DNA of 64,000 bases from Burkholderia sp. Ac-20365 (GTDB taxonomy: Bacteria; Pseudomonadota; Gammaproteobacteria; Burkholderiales; Burkholderiaceae). The DNA lies in the NCBI RefSeq assembly GCF_017104715.1, contig NZ_JAAGPI010000007.1, positions 62,001-126,000 on the forward strand, written 5' to 3'. The position numbers and the translations under genes were made by a program. Below the pieces are notes generated by a model. That model saw only the letters and a list, made by a program, of their open reading frames with translations. It was not told where the DNA came from and searched no databases. Positions 26,996-34,847 of this stretch are shown one piece after another; position 1 is the stretch's first letter, and each line of letters begins with the position of its first letter.

Positions 26996-27316
26996 CTATT
27001 GCGTTGACGTTGCCTTTTTCTGCTGCGCGCATTCGCGCGTGAACAGCATCTCGGCCTGATCCGGCGTCATCGGATCGCCCGTGTAGATCCGGTCGATCAC
27101 GGCCTCGACCGCCTGGCGATCCGACGCATCCTTGTAATACGTCTGCGCCTGCGTCAACGCCTGCTGTCTGGTCTTCTTGTGACGGCGCCAGGACGCCACC
27201 TGGCCCGCGATATCGCCGATCGCGAAGCACTGGTCGGCGACCGTCTGCGCGAACGCCGGCATCGACGGTTGCGCGAGGCAGACGGCGAGCGTCGCCGCGA
27301 CTACTGCTCGTTTCAT
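26996..27316 (-). CDS. Small secreted hypothetical protein
   Basis: 106 aa with a clean signal peptide (MKRAVVAATLAVCLAQPSMP, cleavage near AFA-QT). The mature part is about 82 residues with two Cys (DQCFAIG and TRECAQ), which could form a disulfide in the periplasm, and a basic helical centre (ASWRRHKKTRQQALTQAQTY). I do not recognise the family. An AGGAACCGGAA stretch provides a ribosome site. It converges with the DUF445 gene (16 bp gap) and diverges from the MOSC gene. Confidence 0.7.
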   Translation of the reverse strand: MKRAVVAATLAVCLAQPSMPAFAQTVADQCFAIGDIAGQVASWRRHKKTRQQALTQAQTYYKDASDRQAVEAVIDRIYTGDPMTPDQAEMLFTRECAQQKKATSTQ

Positions 27317-27429
27317 TTCCGGTTCCTGTTGTCAGATGGGCGATAGTATAAAGACGGCCGCCGCCGAAACCCGTCCGACGCTGCAATCAGCCGGCCCACA
27401 TCAACTTCTCGCGCACCAGCAGGACGCCC

Positions 27430-27933
27430 ATGCCGCTCAACCCCAAGTCGCCGCTCGCGCGGCTCATCAACGGTCCGATTCATCCCGGCAAGGTTGTCTG
27501 GATCGGCGTGAGGCCGCGACGAAAAGTCGCGATGTCGGCGGTCGAGACGGCGCAGATCGACGCCGACAACGGTCTTGCCGGCGATCACTACACGACCCGC
27601 TCGGGCGCGCGGCAGGTGACGCTGATCCAGGCGGAGAGCCTGCGCAGCATCGCCAGTCACCTGGGACGCAACGATGTCGCCGCGCTCGACTTGCGCCGCA
27701 ACATCGTGACGGAAGGCATCAACCTGATGGCGTTGAAAGACCGCCAATTCCGCATCGGCGGCGCCGTGCTGCAAACGACGGGTGAATGTCACCCGTGTTC
27801 GCGGATGGAAGAAGTGCTGGGCGAGGGTGGCTACAACGCGGTGCGCGGTTTCGGCGGTATTACCGCGCGCGTCGTGAAAGGCGGCGAAATCGGAATCGGC
27901 GATGTGATCGAAGCGCTGCCCGTTGCGGGCTAG
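27430..27933 (+). CDS. MOSC domain-containing protein
   Basis: 167 aa, essentially a lone MOSC (molybdenum cofactor sulfurase C-terminal) domain. Conserved features seen are the early beta segment GKVVWIGVRPRRKV, the motif GLAGDHYTTRSGARQVTLIQ, the DLRRNIVTEGINL segment and TTGECHPCSRMEEVLG, whose Cys is the proposed sulfur/molybdenum ligand of the family. Lone MOSC proteins such as YiiM act on molybdenum-cofactor-related chemistry, including reduction of N-hydroxylated compounds. An AGGACG ribosome site precedes the ATG. No molybdenum gene is adjacent, although a molybdate-type importer lies 20 kb away. Confidence 0.9.
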   Translation: MPLNPKSPLARLINGPIHPGKVVWIGVRPRRKVAMSAVETAQIDADNGLAGDHYTTRSGARQVTLIQAESLRSIASHLGRNDVAALDLRRNIVTEGINLMALKDRQFRIGGAVLQTTGECHPCSRMEEVLGEGGYNAVRGFGGITARVVKGGEIGIGDVIEALPVAG

Positions 27934-27963
27934 CGCGTTCGATATCGTCAGAAGCGATCCACG

Positions 27964-28416
27964 TTATTTCTTCGCGACTTCGAAAAGACTGCTGTATTGC
28001 CCGTAACCTTCGGCTTCCAGTTTGGACACGGGAATGAAGCGCAGCGACGCCGAGTTGATGCAGTACCGCAGGCCGCCTGTCTCGCGCGGACCATCCGGAA
28101 ACACGTGACCGAGGTGGCTGTCGCCATGTTTGGAGCGCACTTCGGTGCGGATCATGCCGTGGGTCATGTCGCGCAGTTCGACGACGTGTTCGTCCTCGAG
28201 CGGCTTCGTGAAGCTCGGCCAGCCGCAACCGCTGTCGAATTTGTCCAGCGACGTGAAAAGCGGCTCGCCCGAGACGACGTCGACATACAGGCCGGCTTCC
28301 TTGCTGTCCCAGAACTCGTTGTAGAAGGGGCGTTCCGTCCCGCTTTCCTGCGTCACGTGACGCTGTTCGGGTGTCAGTCGGGCCAATGCTTCCGGTGTTT
28401 TTTCGTACGCGGACAT
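27964..28416 (-). CDS. msrB: Peptide-methionine (R)-S-oxide reductase, zinc-free type
   Basis: Repairs methionine-R-sulfoxide in proteins with thioredoxin as reductant. The start is the ATG at 28416 with an AAGGAGA site; the longer open frame is not used. Of 150 residues, the MsrB core is clear: [55 protein letters not shown] with catalytic Cys in RYCINSASL. The two CxxC motifs that bind structural zinc in many MsrB proteins are absent: the first position reads VDVVSG and the second RSKHGD. This therefore belongs to the zinc-free form. It converges with the MOSC gene and diverges from the glycosylase gene. Confidence 0.93.
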   Translation of the reverse strand: MSAYEKTPEALARLTPEQRHVTQESGTERPFYNEFWDSKEAGLYVDVVSGEPLFTSLDKFDSGCGWPSFTKPLEDEHVVELRDMTHGMIRTEVRSKHGDSHLGHVFPDGPRETGGLRYCINSASLRFIPVSKLEAEGYGQYSSLFEVAKK

Positions 28417-28731
28417 AAGTGAATCTCTCCTTGATAGGCGCGGCAGGCGATGACGCTTGCCGCACAAGTCTGCCGGCCCGTTTTCCAGCGCTGCCGGTGA
28501 CGGGCACTCGTATATATGGGCACTGTGGATACGCACAAGCATACGCAAATGTCCCGATGCTTGCACTGCGCGCGCCAAGGCGCTTTACATGCATGCACGC
28601 ACGCCGTGATTGATCAGATGCGGGCATGCATTGATGCATTTGCTGAATCATTCGCCAGCGCTTGCGAACGGCCTGCGCGTAAGACGACAATAACCGCGCC
28701 TCAGAAGCCACGCCCTATGCGGGCCCAGACG

Positions 28732-29415
28732 ATGAAGAAAACAACTTCCACCCCGAAGCCCGCCGCGAAAAAGACGCCTGCCGCCGCAAAGAAAGCCGCG
28801 CGCCCGAAGAAGCCGCAACCGCTTGACGCGATAATCGGCGCCGATGGTCTCGCGCGTCCGCCGTGGGCCGCCGTCGATCCGCTACTCAAGCATTACTACG
28901 ACACCGAATGGGGCATGCCGGTGCGCGACGAGCGCGGCCTGTTCGAGCGTTTGAGCCTGGAGGCGTTTCAGTCGGGATTGTCGTGGGCGACGATCTTGCG
29001 CAAGCGCGATGCGTTTCGAGAGGCATTTGCGAACTTCGATCCCGACGTCGTCGCAGCGTTTGGCGAGAAGGATATCGAACGCCTGATGAGCGATGAGCGC
29101 ATCGTCCGCAATCGCGCGAAGATTCTTGCGACCATTGCCAATGCGGCCGCAACGGTCCGCTTGCGCGCAGACGGCGGCCTCGTTGCGCTGATCTGGTCGT
29201 TCCAGCCGCACACGACGCCCGCGCCTCGCACCATCGCCGAGATTCCGACCACGTCCGTTGAATCCATCGCATTGAGCAAGGCGCTGCGCAAGCTCGGCTT
29301 CGTATTCGTCGGCCCGACGACGATGCATGCGCTGATGGAAGCGACCGGTATCGTCGATACACATCTCGTCGACAGCCACCGCCGCGGCAGTTCGGGCGTC
29401 TGGCCGCGCGACTGA
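28732..29415 (+). CDS. tag: DNA-3-methyladenine glycosylase I-like protein
   Basis: Base-excision repair glycosylase of the Tag family. After a Lys/Ala/Pro-rich N-terminal tail of about 35 residues comes the domain: DGLARPPWAAVDPLLKHYYD, TEWGMPVRDERGLFERLSLE, AFQSGLSWATILRKRDAFRE and RTIAEIPTTSVESIALSKAL. The acidic residue before the QSGLSW motif (Glu in SLEAFQ) is kept. The zinc-snap ligands of E. coli Tag are largely lost: the N-terminal Cys is missing, HDNEWG reads YDTEWG and the C-terminal Cys is Ser, with only the His of DTHLVDSH left. The start is uncertain; an in-frame ATG also occurs at 28717. Transcription may begin in the region shared with msrB. Confidence 0.85.
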   Translation: MKKTTSTPKPAAKKTPAAAKKAARPKKPQPLDAIIGADGLARPPWAAVDPLLKHYYDTEWGMPVRDERGLFERLSLEAFQSGLSWATILRKRDAFREAFANFDPDVVAAFGEKDIERLMSDERIVRNRAKILATIANAAATVRLRADGGLVALIWSFQPHTTPAPRTIAEIPTTSVESIALSKALRKLGFVFVGPTTMHALMEATGIVDTHLVDSHRRGSSGVWPRD

Positions 29416-29430
29416 TGCGCGCTGCGCGGT

Positions 29431-29871
29431 TCAGCCGTTGCGTCGCGCCGCCATGAACGCCTCGACATAGCGAAGCGCCTGCTCGCACTGCTCGGGCGAC
29501 AGCATGTGAATCGAATTGGGCAGCGGGTCGAAGCCCAGTTCGGTCGAGACCCAGCGGATCGCCTTCGAGCGTGCCTCGAAAGCGTTGACGCCGTCGCGCC
29601 GCACCTTGCCCGCGACGAGCGGTTCGAGCGCGTCGTGCAGACGGCTTTTCGCGTCGCGCAACGCGGCGTCGGCGAGCCGGCCGAGTGGTACGTTACGCGT
29701 GCTGCGCGCGTGAATGCCGATCCACGCCTGACACGGCGCGCACACCCAGACGGGTCCGTGATCGTCACGATATGGATAGCTTTCGTCGCCTGCGCGCGCG
29801 AGCACGGCTTTCGCGCCGCAATAGTCGCACAGCGGTTGCGGCAGCGCCTTGACGGGCTTGCCTACGCGCAT
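29431..29871 (-). CDS. Zinc-finger domain protein (DUF3268-like)
   Basis: 146 aa. The N-terminal part carries a four-Cys zinc site: CDYCGAK and VCAPCQAWIG, separated by about 28 residues. A helical region follows (GRLADAALRDAKSRLHDALE) and a C-terminal segment LSPEQCEQALRYVEAFMAAR. This matches proteins annotated as zinc-finger-containing or DUF3268; the function is unknown. The ATG at 29871 is the first convincing start; the frame continues upstream across an intergenic stretch without conserved sequence. It converges with the tag gene. Confidence 0.7.
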   Translation of the reverse strand: MRVGKPVKALPQPLCDYCGAKAVLARAGDESYPYRDDHGPVWVCAPCQAWIGIHARSTRNVPLGRLADAALRDAKSRLHDALEPLVAGKVRRDGVNAFEARSKAIRWVSTELGFDPLPNSIHMLSPEQCEQALRYVEAFMAARRNG

Positions 29872-30013
29872 CGCTGCGCCCGGGTCGGTTTCAATGGTTT
29901 CATACGACGGCTCAAAAATTGGTAGCTGACCCAAAGATACCAGTTGGCCGCGCCTCGCACGAGAGGCAACGTTTGAACAGCGGAATCCGGCGGAAGAAGT
30001 CGACGCCGCCGCA

Positions 30014-30886
30014 CTAGGGCGCGCGAACAGTGCCAGAGGACGGCGTCGGCGGAATTGCAGTCGCTGGCGAGCCAAGACGTCTTGCCGGCAACACGTCTTG
30101 CGCCTTGCGCGGCGCCATTGTCCTGAGCAGCACGACATCGCGATCGGGATCGGGCATGGCGATGATCGCGTGCAAGGTCACTCGCGTCGTCCAGCACACG
30201 TCCGACGGCGTGGCGAGCGTCGGATTGGATGCGTAGTAAGCAAAGCGCTCGATGCTCGCCTCGTCGCCACGAAGTTCGGTGATCAATGTCCGCGTGAGCT
30301 GCCGCTCGGCCATGGCGGTTTGCTGCGGCGTCGGCGTGGGGACGGGCGCACTCGACGTATCGTTGACGAGCACCTTGTAGAGCAGGCCGAAATACTGGTC
30401 GACGTCCGCATCGGACATGTCGCGTAGCGAAACGCGATTCATCACCGCGCGCATGTCGTCGAGGCCGAAGCAGTTGACGGGGACGAGTTCGTCGAGGAAA
30501 CGGGTCAACAGCTTCACGTACTGAAGCCGGTCCGCGGGCGTGAGATGCGCGATGCCGTTCGACATGAATTCTTCGCGCGCCCTCGGGTCGAGAAAAATCT
30601 GTCCGACGCGCTGTGCTCTGTGCGCGTCAGACGCGATGACGGGGTCGCGCTGAATCTTCTCCACCCATGCGAGGATGATGCGCGCCTTGTTCGAGCCGGG
30701 ATCGATGCCGTGCCTCTGCAGAAGCTGCTCGAGATCGGCCTGTTGGGATTCCGTCACGCCCGCCATCGCCTCCGATGCGGCGGGTGGTGGCGCAGAATCC
30801 GGCTCGTAGCGTATCGCGGCGCTGACCAGTGTCGCGGCCGTCGATGCCATTATCAGCGTCGCGAAAACAGAGGCGCAGCGTCTCAT
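30014..30886 (-). CDS. Secreted hypothetical protein, last gene of the DUF3300 operon
   Basis: About 290 aa. A signal peptide (MRRCASVFATLIMASTAATL, VSAA) precedes a mostly helical body with a Pro-rich stretch at about 190-200 (SSAPVPTPTPQQTAMAERQL) and a single Cys pair (NCFGLDD, DVCWTTR). I do not recognise a domain. The start at 30886 has a GAGAGG ribosome site; an ATG-equivalent 18 bp upstream is possible. It begins 24 bp after the DUF2950 gene, on the same strand, so it is probably co-transcribed with DUF2950 and DUF3300 and works in the same envelope process. Confidence 0.7.
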   Translation of the reverse strand: MRRCASVFATLIMASTAATLVSAAIRYEPDSAPPPAASEAMAGVTESQQADLEQLLQRHGIDPGSNKARIILAWVEKIQRDPVIASDAHRAQRVGQIFLDPRAREEFMSNGIAHLTPADRLQYVKLLTRFLDELVPVNCFGLDDMRAVMNRVSLRDMSDADVDQYFGLLYKVLVNDTSSAPVPTPTPQQTAMAERQLTRTLITELRGDEASIERFAYYASNPTLATPSDVCWTTRVTLHAIIAMPDPDRDVVLLRTMAPRKAQDVLPARRLGSPATAIPPTPSSGTVRAP

Positions 30887-30910
30887 GTTGCCTCTCCGTG
30901 CCATCGCGCA

Positions 30911-31831
30911 TCAGGGCTGCACCTTCGCCCAACCTGGTCCGGGATCGAACGATGTCATCGCCTTCGCTTTCGCGGCGCCGTCGGGACCGAGATCGCGTTC
31001 ATAGACCTGGCCGGCGTGGCTCACCATGAAGCTCTTGATGCCCGTGTCGCCGTACCGCGCGGGCCACGCTATCACGGCAAAGCCGCCGAACAGCTTGCCG
31101 TGAGCGAGATAGTCGTAGGCGCCGCCGGGCGCGTGAGAACCCTGCGACGTGAGCAGCTTGTAGTGATAGCCGTGGTAGCCGGTGTCAGCGGTGTTTCGCG
31201 CGCTGGCCTGGATGAACGCGGGGCCGAGCGGACTCGGCGGTGCGTCCGCCTGCGTCGGCCAGTAAAGGCCATCCTGTTTTCCGGGCGAACTCGACAGCTT
31301 CGACGCATACGACAGCAACCCGTCGCCGTCGTGATCGGTGAGCGCGTATTCGCGCTGGGCGTCGTAAATGGCGAGCATCGTCTGGATCACCGCCAGCTCG
31401 TTGCGTCCGATGCGGCGCACTCGCATTTCCTCGGCGCCCGCGCGGATATCGAAGTGCCATCCAGCCGCGCTCTTCACGAGCGGAATCGGAAAGGTCCAGC
31501 CGTCGCCACCCACGGCGATATGTGCGTGGGTGCCGTCCTTCTCCTGGATCGTGTGCGACTTGCCCCATTCGTCGATAAAGCGGCTGCGCACTTCGGCGCC
31601 CGCAGGCGGAATCAGGTCGCGGAAATCGCGGCCGAACAGAGACTGCAGCGTCGATTCCTCGTTGTCGGCGACGGCCTCGCCCAGCGCATTCATCGCCGCT
31701 TCAGGCGACTTGAAGTTTTGCTGCGCATGCGCAGCAGCGACGCTCGCAAGACACAGCGCGCACGCGATGGTGGCGTCGCGCAATGCGCCCGCCATCGTCT
31801 GTCCTGAACGAAATCCTGACGATGATTTCAT
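30911..31831 (-). CDS. DUF2950 domain-containing secreted protein
   Basis: 306 aa with a signal peptide in the first about 36 residues (ALRDATIACALCLASVAAAH, AQQNF). The mature protein matches DUF2950: FKSPEAAMNALGEAVADNEE, a WTFPIPLVKSAAGWHFDIRA segment, LAIYDAQREYALTDHDGDGL, and the aromatic-rich GYHGYHYKLLTSQGSHAPGG near the end. The function is unknown; the gene is commonly found beside DUF3300, as here (12 bp downstream of it). A GGGGAG ribosome site precedes the ATG. Confidence 0.88.
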   Translation of the reverse strand: MKSSSGFRSGQTMAGALRDATIACALCLASVAAAHAQQNFKSPEAAMNALGEAVADNEESTLQSLFGRDFRDLIPPAGAEVRSRFIDEWGKSHTIQEKDGTHAHIAVGGDGWTFPIPLVKSAAGWHFDIRAGAEEMRVRRIGRNELAVIQTMLAIYDAQREYALTDHDGDGLLSYASKLSSSPGKQDGLYWPTQADAPPSPLGPAFIQASARNTADTGYHGYHYKLLTSQGSHAPGGAYDYLAHGKLFGGFAVIAWPARYGDTGIKSFMVSHAGQVYERDLGPDGAAKAKAMTSFDPGPGWAKVQP

Positions 31832-31842
31832 GCCTGTCTCCC

Positions 31843-33180
31843 CTAGCGCCGTCCGCGCCCGCCACCGCCCCCGCGCATGCCGCCGCCGCTCGGGCGATTG
31901 AAGCCCGAGCCCTGCATGCTGGAGCTTCCCCGATCAAAGCTGCGTTGCGTTGCATTGCCCGCACCAACGCCCTGAAACGCGTTGTCGCGCCCCGAACTGA
32001 CACCGCCGCCGCCCGCGCCACCGACGCGCTCGCTGGCGCGCGTGAAGTCGCTGGTCCCCGCGCGGTTCGGCGCGCCGCCGCGATCGCCGACACTCGAACG
32101 GTCAGCGGCTCCCGCGCGATTGCCAGCGTTCGACCGGTCCGCCGCTCCCGCCCGATTGCCGGTATTCGTCCGGTCCGCAACCGAGGCGCGATCGCCCGGA
32201 TTGGCGCGGTCCGCCGTATTGGCGCGCCCGCCCGCACCTCCGGCCGAATCGCGGCCGCGGAATTCGGAGCGTCCTTCGGCGCCCGGCACGTTGCGCGAGT
32301 ACTTTTCGCGCGTGGCGTTGTCGCGATACGCGACGCCCTGTCGATGGCTGCCGTCATGCTGCCAGCGCCCGCCTTCAACCTTGGTGCGATCGAAGTTGCG
32401 ATCGATATTCGCCGCCTTGTTGACGTTGATGTTGACGTCGCCGCCGCCCCAGTTGCAGTTGCTGAAGATCGCGCCGGCGGCGGCGAGCCCGATGCCCCAC
32501 GCGAAGCCCGTCGCCAGCGCGGCGCCCGGATAGTAGGCCGGGTACGGCGGCCAGTAGGTCGGCGGGTAGGCCGGATAGCTCCACGCGCCATACACGACGG
32601 TCGGGTTGTAGGCGGGAACGTAGATTACCTGCGGATTGGCCGGCTCGATCTTCACGATGGTCTGTCCGCCCGCGGGCGCCTGCTCGACCACCACGTTCTG
32701 CTGTTCGTTGGATTTGAGGTTGCCCGATTCCTTCGCGCGAGCCCGCAGCCGCTGCACTGCGGCGAACACGTCCTTTTGCTGCGACAGAAATGCGTCGCCG
32801 AGTTTTTGTGTCCAGTCGAGCTTGTCGTTCATCGGCTCGAGGATCTGCGGAAACGCCACCAGCGATTTCACGCTGACATCCCACGGCTGATCCTGGACAG
32901 CCTTCACGGCCGCGTCGCCCTTGACGTTCGGGTTGGCCTTGACCCAGCGCGCCGCGTGCACGATTTCGAGCGGATACGTCGACGCCATCAGGACCTGCGA
33001 CAGCACCGAATCCGGATACAGCGCAACGGGCGCCACGAGCGCCTCGATTTCTTCGGGCTTGAACGGCTGAGCTGGCGCGGGCTGCGGATCTTGAGCGAGC
33101 GCGACGCCCGCTCGCAACGTAAGCGCGACAAACAGCCAGACGCAAAGCGCCCAGGCACGTCGCGGGTTGAACGAGAACAT
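31843..33180 (-). CDS. DUF3300 domain-containing secreted protein with repetitive C-terminal tail
   Basis: 445 aa. Signal peptide about residues 1-30 (MFSFNPRRAWALCVWLFVAL, ALAQD). The DUF3300 domain follows: KPEEIEALVAPVALYPDSVL, MASTYPLEIVHAARWVKANP, VKSLVAFPQILEPMNDKLDW and IVKIEPANPQVIYVPAYNPT. A Tyr/Pro-rich segment and a glycine/alanine helix-like stretch lead to about 170 residues of low complexity, rich in Asn/Arg/Gly/Ala/Asp with tandem copies of GNRAGAADRS and DRASVADR-type units (DNA about 32060-32230), ending in Gly/Arg. The start at 33180 has an AAGGAGCGG site. It heads the DUF3300-DUF2950-hypothetical operon; a cell-surface or stress role is likely but unproven. Confidence 0.88.
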   Translation of the reverse strand: MFSFNPRRAWALCVWLFVALTLRAGVALAQDPQPAPAQPFKPEEIEALVAPVALYPDSVLSQVLMASTYPLEIVHAARWVKANPNVKGDAAVKAVQDQPWDVSVKSLVAFPQILEPMNDKLDWTQKLGDAFLSQQKDVFAAVQRLRARAKESGNLKSNEQQNVVVEQAPAGGQTIVKIEPANPQVIYVPAYNPTVVYGAWSYPAYPPTYWPPYPAYYPGAALATGFAWGIGLAAAGAIFSNCNWGGGDVNINVNKAANIDRNFDRTKVEGGRWQHDGSHRQGVAYRDNATREKYSRNVPGAEGRSEFRGRDSAGGAGGRANTADRANPGDRASVADRTNTGNRAGAADRSNAGNRAGAADRSSVGDRGGAPNRAGTSDFTRASERVGGAGGGGVSSGRDNAFQGVGAGNATQRSFDRGSSSMQGSGFNRPSGGGMRGGGGGRGRR

Positions 33181-33601
33181 GGCCGCTCCTTCAGGCAGGA
33201 TGACAGGTGTCCGAACCAATGGACTGCCTGTGACTGATGGCAACCGGTAAGTGCTTATGCGGGAATGTGGCGTCGACTCAATATGATGTTAGAACATCCC
33301 TGTGCACTGTGATGCAAATAGTCAGCGCTGCCTGCAGACAATACGCGTGAAGTCGTGCGAGGAAAGAGATGTTAAGAAGCGGTTGCGTAAAGCGATGAGC
33401 GCGAGTTGGCTTTGATACGACGAGTCGGTTGAGTGCCGGGGAGGCGAGACGTGCAGGCGACTGATCTGCTGTGAACAATTACATGCATCGCGCCACACGT
33501 TCTCCGATTCTATCGGTGCGGTTGTTTCGTTCGATGCATCAATGCGTGGGCGCGGCGCGCTTTTTTAGCCACGCCTGCCCACAGCTTCTGTCATACAGAC
33601 T
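33181..33601. other. Intergenic region without recognisable gene
   Basis: 421 bp upstream of the DUF3300 operon and downstream of the cytochrome-fusion gene. No credible frame, RNA gene or strong terminator is visible. It should hold the DUF3300 promoter. Confidence 0.5.
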
Positions 33602-34828
33602 TCATTTGCCCGCGTTGAGCGGCGTCGTCGAGGTGCGCGCGTTGTCGGCTGTCATTTTCGGCCCGGTTGCGTGATAGCCGTTCGAATAAAGCAGGAACGC
33701 CATGATGTCCGCGTAATCCTGATCCTTCATCTTGCCGGGCTTGTCGGCGGGCATGTTGGTCGACATGTAGGTGAATATGCCGCCAATCGTCAGATGCGCA
33801 TTCGATGCAGGCGCGAACGCCGGACCTTGCAGCGCGGGCGCCGTCACGCCCTGCAACTGCGCGCCGTGGCATTTTGCGCATGCTGACGAATAGAGCATCT
33901 TGCCGTGCGTCGCTTGCGCCTGATCGAACGTGGGCGCGGATGTCGCATCGGCGGCGACCTTCACGAAGCCGCCCGCGCTGTCCGCATTCGCTGCCGCCAG
34001 CAATGCGCGTGTTGCCAACGCGCGTGACGCCGACGGACCGTCTCGATACCGCGCGGCATCGTCGCCGGCGGCGGTATCGAGCGCATGCGCGGGCATCGCC
34101 CAGTCGTGCGTCAATGCGGCGAGCCGTCCGTTAGCAGACAGCTTGTCGAGCGCTGCGTCGACCCGTTCGCGCATCGACGCCGTGCGCGGTCCGAATGCGA
34201 ACACGAGTTGCCAGTTCGCATACGGCGAGCGCGCGGCGGACACTGCGAAATGCCGCTGCGGATGTGCAAGCCCATACGCAACCACAGCCGGATACCAGAC
34301 AATCGCGCGCTGTGCCTGGCCTTTCGCGACGGCTTCGACGGTCGCTGCTGAGGTGTTTTCCAGATCGAGCGTGACGCTCGGCTGCTGCACGGCGATCAGC
34401 TGTGCAGGGCTCGCGTACGTTGCCGCAACCCGGTTTTTCGCCGCGCCTTGCGGATTGGCGTCGGGCGCTTCGATGCTCACGTAGCCCGCGTGCAGATAGC
34501 CGCGCGAAAACTGCAGCTTGCTGGTCGAGTCGTCGGCGACTGTGGAGCGCGGGAAACCTGCGATCACGTCGCATTCGCGCGCAAGCGTCTTGTCGAGTTC
34601 CCTGAGCGACACACCGTCGTCGTCGCCATCACCGATGCCATGTTTGACGAGCGTCGCGGCAATGCCTGCCTGCGCAAAAGCTTCGCGTGCGACGGCTTGA
34701 TCCAGTGCGGCAGACGGACTGCCGGGAAACGTGCAGATCTTTACGGCGGCCATCGAATGAATCGGCGTGAGCGCGAGACAGGCAGCGAGCGCGCCCGCTG
34801 CCGGAATACGGTTGAGAGAGTGGTTCAT
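33602..34828 (-). CDS. Periplasmic substrate-binding-like protein fused to cytochrome c (XoxJ-XoxG-like)
   Basis: 408 aa. Signal peptide MNHSLNRIPAAGALAACLAL then THSMAA-type cleavage. Residues about 25-270 form an SBP_bac_3-like domain of the kind found beside quinoprotein alcohol dehydrogenases (AVKICTFPGSPSAALDQAVA, RELDKTLARECDVIAGFPRS, RSPYANWQLVFAFGPRTASM). Residues about 300-400 form a class I cytochrome c domain with heme site CAKCH (Cys317-His321) and a Met-containing distal loop (FTYMSTNMPADKPG). In XoxF systems the binding protein XoxJ and cytochrome XoxG are usually separate. The gene starts 19 bp after the PQQ dehydrogenase, so the fusion probably activates or docks with that enzyme and takes its electrons. 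The start follows the dehydrogenase stop; a longer frame would overlap it. Confidence 0.85.
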   Translation of the reverse strand: MNHSLNRIPAAGALAACLALTPIHSMAAVKICTFPGSPSAALDQAVAREAFAQAGIAATLVKHGIGDGDDDGVSLRELDKTLARECDVIAGFPRSTVADDSTSKLQFSRGYLHAGYVSIEAPDANPQGAAKNRVAATYASPAQLIAVQQPSVTLDLENTSAATVEAVAKGQAQRAIVWYPAVVAYGLAHPQRHFAVSAARSPYANWQLVFAFGPRTASMRERVDAALDKLSANGRLAALTHDWAMPAHALDTAAGDDAARYRDGPSASRALATRALLAAANADSAGGFVKVAADATSAPTFDQAQATHGKMLYSSACAKCHGAQLQGVTAPALQGPAFAPASNAHLTIGGIFTYMSTNMPADKPGKMKDQDYADIMAFLLYSNGYHATGPKMTADNARTSTTPLNAGK

Positions 34829-34847
34829 GTCTGGACGTCCGGAAAGA

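Noticed and set aside
31783..33237. 484-codon plus-strand open frame
   Set aside because: It lies opposite the DUF3300 gene, has no ribosome site and codes for an Arg/Ala-rich product; a composition artefact.
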